Assembly: GCA_022605955.1 (NCBI GenBank)
Contig: JAKCOZ010000018.1
Coordinates: 7,820,001-7,884,000, forward strand
DNA length: 64,000 nt
Reading direction: 5' to 3'
From: Rallus limicola
Lineage: Eukaryota > Chordata > Aves > Gruiformes > Rallidae
A program made the position numbers and the translations under genes. Shown here in pieces: positions 47,801-64,000 of the stretch. Positions within the stretch are counted from its first letter, which is position 1; every line of letters begins with the position of its first letter. The notes beneath the pieces are model-generated. The model worked only from the letters and a program-made list of their open reading frames with translations. It did not search any database and was not told the origin of the DNA.

Positions 47801-50800
47801 ACAGTAAACTGACTAAACCAGAGGTGGGGACAAAGAGAGGATCCCCTTCACCAAGCCTTTCAAAATCAATCCATGAAGCTTTAAACAACTGGAAAACTCC
47901 ATCTGTAAAAATACAAGGTGTGTTCCTGGTAAGTACCAGCTTCAGGCTTTGTCCTCTATCATCTCACATTTCATTTAAAGAGCTCCAGGGATGGAAATTA
48001 GCTGTACTACAGATGAATCAAAGAACCTGAAAAGCAGCTGAGAAAGCAGCCTTGCTAGACACCTCACAGGTTAGACTCCTGTGTCTTCAAAAAGCTATAC
48101 AAAGGAGTAAACTCTTTTGCATCCAAGAAGCAAATCTCTGAGTCATTTCCCTCTGCAAGTGCTTTACACTACACAAATGGGTGTGTGTGTTTCGGTGTGT
48201 AGGAGGAGAGGGGCATGAATGAGCTGATGCCTCAGCTATGGGGACCTGTCTACGTGAAGCAGAGAGCTGCCTGCATGGACTCCTTTCTCCAGTTTGTGAA
48301 ACCAAGCCACAGAACACTCCCCCATGTAGTGAAATACTGAGTATCACGTGCTGTTCAGACAAGCCTGCCTTAAAAGTTGCAGGCAAGAAGCAAGAGCCAC
48401 AGACTGACTACAAAGGGAACTCCTAAGCAGGACTATTCTGCAGAATTTAAAACGCTGCTCAATTTATTTCTTCCTCAAGGATGAAAGAAATACTCTGCTG
48501 AAAAGCACAAGTGCTATTTGCAGTCTGTCCACTGCACTGTGTTCCATCTTCTAGACACAGTCACGATCACAACTGCTCTAAAAATAGGCAGAAAACCCAC
48601 TGGAGGATGTTGACACATCCTGAAGTGATAGACACGTGGAAGTCCCAGAGTGTGTGAAGGGATTATACAACTAGGATGGTGATACAAAAAGATTTACAAA
48701 CTGATGTCACAGAAAGACAAATAGAAGCTGTGGCAGAGAAGCTGACTGTATCCATATGGTTTAAGCCAGTTGTCTTTAAAGATTATTATTTGAATGACGA
48801 GTACAGTCTTCTGTGGTCAGAACAATACTGTCACCTCTTTCTTGAGCACAGGCACCATACTGACACTCTAACCGTCCCAAACTGACCATCATGCTCTTTC
48901 TGAGCACAGGGGTCCGTAGCCCATTCTCTCCTTAAACACTCCCTCCTCCTACTCATCCCAAATCAGCATGACAAAGCATGCAAGTCTTGAAGCACACAGA
49001 AGCATCTGCATTAGTTTCAGCTCTGATGAGCACATGCTTTAGCAGGAAATCTAACTACCCCCAATTACTGAGCTGTTTCATCTGGGAGTGATACCAGAAA
49101 TTAATACCATGTGGATTCCACTTTGATGAAACTGGTGAATAAGCCTGTGCAGTGCACCTTAACGTGGGATGGCCACAAACTGGGTAGTAGGCTCCCAGAT
49201 TACAGGTAAGAAGTCCCTGAGATGACTACAGTGCAGGTGTCTGGACCCCACCACCCACTGCTTCACTGCACAGAGCTGCTTCTATTAGCAGCTGTGCAAG
49301 GAAAACATAGGCACAGCCAGAGAACTTGATACAAAGAAGAGTTTCAGATGGGTGGCAGGTTCTGGTGATCCTCCATGAAGGAAGCCTGCTCAGCTTCCAT
49401 CAGACACCTATTTCAAACTTGGTGCACATGTTGAGAGGGGCAAAGCAGTTTTCATGGAAAACTTCATTGGGTTGGAAGGGGCCTTAAAGGTTCCCACTCC
49501 TTTCCACGGGCAGGGACACCTCTCACTAGACCAGGCTGCTCAAGGCCCCATCCAACCCAGCCTTGATCACTGTCAGGGAGGAGGCAGCCACCACTTCCCT
49601 CCGGGAACCTGTTTCAGTGCCTCATCACCCTCATAGCAAAGATTTTTTTCCTAATACCCAATGTAAATGTACCCCCTTACAACTTTAAACCATTCCCCCA
49701 TATCCTATCACTACATACCCTTCTAAAAAGTCCCTCCCCAGCTTTCTTGTAGGCCCCTTCAGGACCTGGAAGGCCGCTACAAGCCTCAAAACCCTTCTCT
49801 TCTACAGGCTGAACACCTTCCTGTCTTCCATGTGCCTCAACATAGCTTCTAGGAGGATCTGTTCCACGGCCTTCCCAGGCACACAGGTGAGGATGAGTTT
49901 TCACACACATCAGAGTACATGAAAGGGGAGAGATTTGCAGACACAAATCTTTGCCTTTAATCACAAACACAGATGCTTCTATTATATGCTGCAGAATTAT
50001 TTTATTGCATTTAAACGGTCTTTTGGTTGATTGTTGGGTTAGTTTTTTTTTTTCCAGAGGGAAAAACTCTAGGCTAAACTAATACACATTTAGACCTTTT
50101 TTTTTTTCCTTTCTCCCTGCCCCCATTTCACTCCCATACCAAAGCACCAGTGATGGATTTCCCTTTCCTAAGCCATACTCCACAACGGCAAAAAATACAG
50201 CAGGCCACTGGCTTTCTACCTAAACACTGGCAGGAGCAAGCAGACCCTCTTCCCCCAGCCACCCAAACCACGCCGACAGCACAGGCGCTGCAGCACCGCC
50301 AGAAATAAGACCCGAGGAGCACGTTAAGCACAGGGCTCATGAATAAACGGTCCAGGTGGCTGAGAGACACAGAAATCACCCCTGGAGAGGTGTGACGGCA
50401 GGAAACAGCACCCCTACGTGGCTTGGTGACCGCACAAACGCCTCCCCTTAAAAACTGAAGTGATTTTGTTCCTCAAAACGTCACTTTTCCGGGCAGGAAT
50501 GTGCTTGCCGGGAGCCTAGTTGTGTTCCAGGCCTGCTGGGGAGGGAAGCGCGGGCAGCGCGTCCTTCCTCAGGGGTAAAGCAGAGCCCGCCGAGGCAGCC
50601 CGCGCCCTTCCAGCGGCACCCCGCACCGGCCCGGCCCGCACCGGCCCGGCCCGCACCTCCCGCCGCGGCGCCTCGCCGGGCCCGGGGCGCTGCCACGTTT
50701 CGCCCCGCGCCCGCCACGGGAAGGGAAAGGAGCGGAGGGGAGAGGCGAGCGCCGCTGCCGCTATCGGCTGAGGGAGGGGGACGACGCAGCCCCGCTCACG

Positions 50801-50881
50801 CCGCCTCACCTACCTGTCGCGCCACGACCCGCCGCCGAGAGAGAGGATGGCCTCGAAGCGCCGCAGGGAGCGAACAGCCAT
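41858..50881 (-). CDS. GRPEL2: GrpE-like 2, mitochondrial; four coding exons
   Basis: Nucleotide-exchange cofactor of mitochondrial Hsp70 (mortalin) in the matrix, needed for the import motor and folding. Coding exons in transcript order: 50881-50814, 45221-45065, 44206-44125, 42213-41858; phases 2, 0, 1 fit and the product is 220 aa (human 225). The first exon starts MAVRSL, like human GRPEL2, and encodes a short arginine-containing presequence. Exons 2-3 give the long dimerisation helix (HKAIKLEEQVRDLT, then NVRRRTQKFVEDAKLFG). Exon 4 carries the beta-domain with FAKHGLQKMNPVGGKYDP and the GrpE signature GYKLHGRTIRHALVGV. Synteny and the N terminus favour GRPEL2 over GRPEL1. Position 85 is serine, where I recall human GRPEL2 having its redox-sensitive Cys87. 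Intron 1 is 5.6 kb. Confidence 0.96.
43025..43335 (-). mobile_element. CR1 LINE 3' fragment in GRPEL2 intron 3
   Basis: Reads as avian CR1 3' sequence on the minus strand: TTAGAAAAGACTTTAAGG, GAGTCTAACCG, ACTAAACCATGT, CACCTCCAGGGATGG, AACTTGAGGCTGTTTCCTTG and CACTTGTTACTTGGGA in that order. It is truncated and strongly diverged, so it is an old insertion. Confidence 0.85.
44207..45064 (-). other. GRPEL2 intron 2
   Basis: Single-copy intronic sequence between exons 2 and 3; no nested gene or repeat is recognised. Confidence 0.7.
49441..49895 (-). mobile_element. CR1 LINE 3' fragment in GRPEL2 intron 1
   Basis: Minus-strand CR1: GGGTTGGAAGGGGCCTTAAA, CCATCCAACCCAGCCTTGA, GGGAGGAGGCAGCCACCACT, CCTGTTTCAGTGCCTCA and TCTACAGGCTGAACA occur in the family order. 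It is 5'-truncated and diverged. Confidence 0.9.
50621..50657 (+). repeat. 15-bp GC tandem repeat
   Basis: Two and a half perfect copies of a GCACCGGCCCGGCCC unit, inside GRPEL2 intron 1 and its CpG island. Confidence 0.88.
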
Positions 50882-50953
50882 CACCCCGCAGACCGACGGA
50901 CGGACGGAACGACTGACGACGGGGAGAGAGAGACGCGCCGGCGCCGCCCGCCA

Positions 50954-50995
50954 ACTACAGCTCCCAGGAGCCCCTGCGCGGACTACGGCTCCCGG
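50954..50995 (+). promoter_or_regulatory. Two ZNF143/THAP11-type motifs
   Basis: ACTACAGCTCCCAG (50,954-50,967) and ACTACGGCTCCCGG (50,982-50,995) match the ACTACnnnTCCCnG element bound by ZNF143 and by THAP11 (Ronin) with HCF-1, common at promoters of mitochondrial and growth genes. They are 28 bases apart, 73-115 bases upstream of the GRPEL2 start codon. Binding is inferred from the motif. Confidence 0.65.
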
Positions 50996-51794
50996 CAGGC
51001 AGCGCGGCGGCGCGCGGAGGGACCGGCGCCCCGGGGCTCCAGCCGCGATCCGCAGCCGGTGTGCAGCGGGCGGGCTGAGAGCCGAGGGGGTTTCGCCCCT
51101 TGCTCAGCAAAGACCGAGGAAGGCTTGTGCCGGCGGGCTGGCCTGAAGTGGGACCGCAGAACTGGGGCATCTCCTGGGCTGGAGGGGATCGGTGAGGCCC
51201 ATGGAGCCCAGCCCCCGGCTCCACAGGGGCCGGGCAGCGCGGAGCAGGGACGGAGCGCATCGTCCGGGCGCTTCTGCAGTTCTGAACCGGAGGGCTCGGT
51301 GAATACTAGTTGATCAGCAAGGACTACGTGAGGGATGGGCAAAGGGCCACGGTGTTAGCGCACGGTGTGTGTCGTGATGCCTTGGGAGAAACGCCCTGTC
51401 TCTGAGAGGGGACTGATGAAGAGGGAGAAAGAACAGGAGGCGCCTCAGGTCTGCACACCCAGCTCTGTGGCTCTGCTCACAAGGCAGAAGCTAAAGCTCA
51501 CCCAAAGGACCTGTAATGTGGAGGAGTAAATGATGGAAATGGACGTCAAATGTCTTTGAAGCCCACCAAGAGATGACCGGGGTGGGGTAGGTGGGTGATA
51601 ATGAGCTCTCATAATGAAAAAATTAACCACTCTTTGGAAGCCCTGTGAATATTCATATTGCCCCCCTCCCCTGTGTCACTGACCCTTTATGGTGTGCACC
51701 TTAGGAGTGATCCCTGCAATAAAGAATACCTGCTTCATGGTCACCAGGGATAGTGAGTTTTGATTTTGGCTTTTCACAGCATCAGCTCGGCCCA

Positions 51795-51935
51795 TCTTGG
51801 AGCTGTGACCGCTTCCCTGGGGAGCCTGTTCCAGTGCTCAACCTCCCTCTCACTACAGAACCTCTTCCTAACATCTAGCCTAAACCTCCCCTGTTTCAGC
51901 TTCACGCTGTTCCTTCAGGTGTTTCTTACCTCGTG
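51795..51935 (-). mobile_element. CR1 LINE fragment (minus orientation)
   Basis: GAGCCTGTTCCAGTGCTCA, CAGAACCTCTTCCTAACATC, AGCCTAAACCTCCC and CAGCTTCACGCTGTTCCTT are standard avian CR1 3' sequence read on the minus strand. Confidence 0.85.
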
Positions 51936-51994
51936 GTGAATAACCATTAAAACCTCAAGCCCTTGGCCAGGTTTGCCTTTAACTGAGGGATATA

Positions 51995-52315
51995 TCCATG
52001 GGGGGCTACATGAAAGGTGGGGAGGGACTCTAGGAGGGGGTGCAGTGACAGGGCAAGGGGCAATGGGTTGAAATGGGAAGAGTGTTTAGATTAGCTATTA
52101 GGCAGAAATCCTTCCCTGTGAGGGCAGTGAGGCCCTGGCACAAGGTGCCCAGAGCAACTGTGGCTGCCCCTGGATCCCTGGCAGGGTTCAAGGCCAGGTT
52201 GGATGAGGCTTTGGGCACCCTGGGCTAGTGGAGAGTGTCCCTGCCCATGGCAGGGCTGGGACTGGATGGGCTTTGAGGTCCCTTCCCACCCAAACCGGTC
52301 TGTGATGTGCTTTTG
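51995..52315 (+). mobile_element. CR1 LINE 3' fragment (plus orientation)
   Basis: AGGCAGAAATCCTTCCCTGTG, AGGCCCTGGCACAAGGTGCC, CTGGATCCCTGGCAGGGTTC, GGCCAGGTTGGATGAGG and TGGAACTGGATGGGCTTTGAG-like sequence in order identify the CR1 3' end. It lies about 60 bases from the oppositely oriented fragment to its left. Confidence 0.92.
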
Positions 52316-52780
52316 CAGGCTGTGGTGGTCCAGCTCCATTTCTGCCCAGTGTGGGCACAGGCTCCTCGTCTCTTTAGCAGGAAAGGTAATACTTTGAGAG
52401 GGTTTTTACTCATTTCTGAAGTAAAACTGGATAGTGTGGTGGCACCAGGGCTAGAGGGGACAGGAGCAGTAACAACCAGCATGGGTAAGCTGCTGCCGAG
52501 AAGAGGATGAGCAGTGTCAGGAACTACACTTTCCTGCATCACCTCCCTGGGAGATGGGGAGCCCACCCAGCCTGGGCAGTAGGCAGCTAAGCTCATGGCT
52601 CTGAGCTAACTGTAATCATCAGCCCAGCATACCACATTCACCCAGCCTGCCTGCCTTGGCAGCTGCTCCTGCTGGGATGCTGAGCCCACCCCAGACTTGC
52701 CCTGGCCCATTTCAGCCACGAGCAGCAGTTTACCTACCATGCTCACTACAGCCAGGGGAAGGGCATGCCAGTGACATTGC

Positions 52781-53983
52781 TTTTATTATATGCTGCTTAC
52801 CTACTTACTAACAAGAGGGCTTTGAAAGAGTGAGGTCCAGAGGTTAATTGTGAAAGGTCTTAGCATGAGTGGGCAATGGGCCTGCTCCCTTGTTCCTGGC
52901 ACAAAAGTCTGGGCCTTGGCTTTTATTCCTGTCCCTTGTTTCTGCCTGAGCTAAATGACCTTCCTCTGTTTCTCTTTTCTGTTCCAATCCCTTCATTTGA
53001 AAGCATTTTTTTTTCTTCATGTTTTAAACTTCCCTTCACTCCATTTTTGACCACATGCATTGGCAAACTGTCTGACCATTGCAGCAATAGTGTGAACATG
53101 CTGTCAGCCAGGACACAGCCCTGTCCCTTTCCCTACTCCCCCCAAAAAGACTGGCATGGGGCTAGGGCAAAGAGAGCCGGGCTCCCTCCAGCCTCAGCTG
53201 CCTGCAGCACTGGTAAGCTCTTTAGCAGGGTTGAAAGGTATCCACTGTTCATTTGCTTTCAAACGCTGACACTTGAGCTTCTTTCGTTCCCAAGGGAAGC
53301 CAGCGTCACCTCTCCTTTACTGCCTGGAGAATGAGAAGGAAATATGGGACGAGGGCACCTTGTTGAGGCACAGTGAGTTTGAAACATGAAGAACCCTGAG
53401 ATGAGACCCTGCGGAGCTGGGAGCAGTGAGCAGGGTGCGTGACGAGCATGCAGGTGTCTGAAGTGTCCGGTCCTGAACAGCTCATGAACTCCAACACCAA
53501 GGGGGCCAAATAAACCCAGTGAGTCCGTAGTCATTTTGGAAGGTGTTAGCTTGGCCTTCAGCATCCCCAGGGTGGCACATGCTGATCCTGATAAATCGGA
53601 GTGCCTCCCAGGCCACGCCAACTGCCGGCCTCTGGGCTCTCCCCTCCTTCCTTCTGCACCACCACAGGCACACACACCTTGTGCCAACCTCCTGGCCCCA
53701 GAGGAAGCTCCCCCCCAGACATGGGTTTCCCAGCAGTATGTGACCCTGATCCACAAAGGACTCCCCTTACCCACCCGCCTCCCAAATTCCCCTCCCGTCC
53801 CATTCCCCATGGTTTATAGTGTTGCCCACGAGGCAGATGGTGCTGCAGTGGTGGGGTGTGGGAGGGTGCCTCTCCCCCCATGCCTTCCCAGCACCGTCCT
53901 GGTGCCTTGGAGAAAGGGGGCTGTAACTCCTCCATGAGCCCCAGTGTTTGGTGGGGGCTCAGCAGGCATTCCTGCAGCCTGGC
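52781..53983 (-). other. AFAP1L1: AFAP1L1 3' UTR with candidate poly(A) signals
   Basis: Downstream of the TAA at 53,986-53,984 the minus strand offers AATAAA at 52,927-52,922 and at 52,797-52,792, predicting a 3' UTR of about 1.1-1.2 kb. No CR1 intrudes. Choice between the two signals cannot be made from sequence. Confidence 0.6.
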
Positions 53984-62365
<8,382 letters not shown>

Positions 62366-62431
62366 CTACACCTCTGCCTGCCCCACAGCATGTGGCTGCT
62401 GCCAGTGCCCCCTTGCTGTGATGGACTCTGG

Positions 62432-62476
62432 GTGGGGAAGGAAGGGAAAGGAAGGGGAAAGGGAAGGGGAAAGAAA
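62432..62476 (+). repeat. GGGAAAGGAAGG purine tract
   Basis: About 45 bases of uninterrupted purines except at the edges, with mirror-like GGAAAGG/GGAAGGGG units, able in principle to form triplex DNA. Confidence 0.85.
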
Positions 62477-62700
62477 CCCAGATGCCACGTCCAGAGCCAT
62501 CTGTCAACCTCACCCAGGGAGATGTCCTCCACCCCTCGCCTGCGGGGAACATTCATGTTCCCCTGCTGAGCCACCTCCACAAGTGACCTCCCAGTTCAGT
62601 GCCACCTCCGCAGCATCCCAGTACACAGGCTGGAGCCTTCCTCCCCACACCCAGCAGCAGCTCCTCTGCCCTGTGGTCACTCCTCCCCTCCATCATTCCA

Positions 62701-62791
62701 GCTCATCCACACCAAGGCCACCCCACTCTTCCCTTCAGACAGTGACTCCATGCCTGAAGAGAAGAGTGGGGTGGCCTTGGTGTGGATGAGC
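62701..62791 (-). repeat. 38-bp near-perfect inverted repeat (hairpin) in AFAP1L1 intron 1
   Basis: Left arm 62,701-62,738 and right arm 62,754-62,791 are reverse complements at 37 of 38 positions, with a 15-base loop. In the AFAP1L1 pre-mRNA sense (minus) the single difference becomes a G-U pair, so the RNA stem would be unbroken. It lies about 610 bases upstream of exon 2. It could be a candidate microRNA or siRNA precursor, a template-switch product or an assembly foldback. Confidence 0.92.
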
Positions 62792-64000
62792 TTCCATGTC
62801 TGAAGGGACAGTCCCTGCCCCACAGGTCTGAAAGGTGCCCGGGAAGGGGGCCAGGGACTGGCAGCACAGAGCATCCCTCCCTACCCAGCTCTGTTACCTG
62901 AACCTTGGTCCAACACCCACAGCCCCAAAGGCAGCCAAGAGAGCCCGAGCAGCTGAAGTCCTGGCAAAGAGGAACCGCACCAGAAGCCACCTCTCATCCG
63001 CTTCCCAGCCGCTCTGCCAGCCCCTGGGCTGAAGCCCTGCACACAGCCTCAGTGCAGCAGACAGGACCAGGCAGGAGAAGGGCCCAGCAGTAAAGCAGGA
63101 AAGGAGAATTCTCTCCAAATCACGTTCCAGGCACAGCACCCAGAATTGTGGGCCTTTGATGTGGTGACTCCTGGGCTAATTTTTATGAAGCAAAAGCACC
63201 CTGCCATTGTGGGGTCACCCATGCAGTGAGGCTCCAGAAAACACTTGGGTGTTTGTGTATCAGAGCAAATTGTCACTGAAAGCAATATTCATGGTCCTGG
63301 CAGCAGCTGACAGCTTTGGGAGAGCGTGTTGTTCAGGGAAGGGAAGGTCAGTGAGGACGTGGACAAGGTGAGCTCTGGATTCCAAATCTCTGGTCAGCTC
63401 CCACCCACCCAATGCTGCATGTGCACTAACATCCTCATCCCAGGTCTCTTATCTCCTCTGAGCAGGATATGACAAAACTGAGCTGGGTCCAAAGCCAAGC
63501 TCTTGTTTTACACCCAGGACCACCTTGGTTTACATCCAGCTTCACTGGCATCCAGGGTAGCTCCTGCACGGGCAGGTGCCCGTGGGAGACAGCCCACATT
63601 GGAGAGGCCAAGCTCAGGGAGAGCAGCATACCTGTAACTCTGGAGGCAACAGAAGGGGGGAGAAAAAACCCTGCTCTCTCTTCTAACATAAGTATGAGCA
63701 GGATCCTTTCTGTTGACAGCAACCAAAAGTCATCACAGCACAGCTGGGGCAGCATGCAGATGGCTTTGGGTCTCCAGGGACAGGAGGATAGGCCAGAGGT
63801 GACTCCAGAGCCCAGACGTGCTGACTGATGGGGATGGTTTGCAAGGAGGGGAGAACATGTGCCCTGGCACCCTGCCCAGAGTGCTCACCGCTGACCCCAG
63901 GGGAAGGGCCCCAGCAGAGTGGAGCTGGGTGGCAGCAAGGGCTGGCACGGTGCATGTTTCCCAGGGGGAGGGCAGGATGCTGTGCTGCTGCTTCTGCCAG

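Larger units (their letters stand above)
45222..50813 (-). other. GRPEL2 intron 1
   Basis: The largest intron in the window, AT-richer than the rest. Apart from the CR1 fragment at its 5' end (plus coordinates 49.4-49.9 kb) and the CpG-island edge, nothing is recognised. A short foldback TAGAGATT/AATCTCTA lies near 45,970. Confidence 0.6.
50470..51110 (-). promoter_or_regulatory. GRPEL2: GRPEL2 CpG-island promoter
   Basis: CG-dense block around exon 1 (50,881-50,814), TATA-less. Transcription probably starts in the interval 50,900-51,000. It contains two ACTACnnCTCCCnG motifs (listed separately) and, within intron 1, a 15-bp GC tandem repeat. Confidence 0.75.
51111..52780. other. Intergenic DNA between the GRPEL2 promoter and the AFAP1L1 3' end
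   Basis: No exon is recognised. It holds two CR1 fragments in opposite orientations (listed). An AATAAA on the plus strand at about 51,719 has no gene attached to it. Confidence 0.5.

Overview
This is bird nuclear DNA. The reasons are old fragments of CR1 retrotransposons, very short introns (18 AFAP1L1 exons in about 8 kb) and a gene order matching human 5q32 read backwards: (CSNK1A1, expected off the left edge) - miR-145/miR-143 - IL17B - PCYOX1L - GRPEL2 - AFAP1L1. The species cannot be named from the sequence.

Layout. Positions 1-10,060 hold no protein gene I can support. They contain an orphan CpG-rich, G-quadruplex-prone island at 4.4-5.8 kb, a second small CpG-rich patch at 9.2-9.4 kb beside a minisatellite, a 45-bp inverted repeat at 2.3-2.4 kb, and palindromic Maf/AP-1-type sites. 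The minus-strand microRNA cluster follows. miR-143 (10,746-10,842) and miR-145 (10,340-10,428) have mature arms identical to the known ones. An AATAAA lies just downstream (10,085-10,080), and a perfect CArG box with a TATA/MEF2-like element lies about 3.5 kb upstream (14.31-14.38 kb), where mammals have the SRF/myocardin control region. From 14.4 to 29.4 kb there is GC-rich noncoding DNA dotted with AT-rich islands carrying CArG-like, NKX, GATA, FOX and nuclear-receptor-type motifs; these are candidate smooth-muscle or heart enhancers, and any upstream exons of the host lncRNA (CARMN/MIR143HG) would lie here.

The protein genes begin at 29.5 kb. IL17B (+) has three coding exons encoding 188 aa. 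It converges with PCYOX1L (-), which has six coding exons encoding 494 aa and ends in a CpG-island promoter at about 35.5 kb. GRPEL2 (-) has four coding exons encoding 220 aa, a predicted 3.9-kb 3' UTR and a CpG-island promoter at about 50.9 kb carrying two ZNF143/THAP11-type motifs. AFAP1L1 (-) fills 53-64 kb with coding exons 2 to 19; only the tiny first coding exon and the promoter lie beyond the right edge.

The genes form a conserved neighbourhood, not an operon. miR-143/145 set the smooth-muscle contractile state, IL-17B is a secreted cytokine, PCYOX1L is a secretory-pathway flavoprotein, GRPEL2 serves the mitochondrial Hsp70 and AFAP1L1 is an actin adaptor. I found no unknown protein system. 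The most unusual items are two long near-perfect inverted repeats (2,318-2,440 and 62,701-62,791), the apparent loss of the GRPEL2 redox cysteine, a basic insert in IL-17B, and the compact miR-143/145 control architecture.

All exon boundaries were read by eye from reading frame, GT/AG signals and recalled family sequences. No alignment or search was run.
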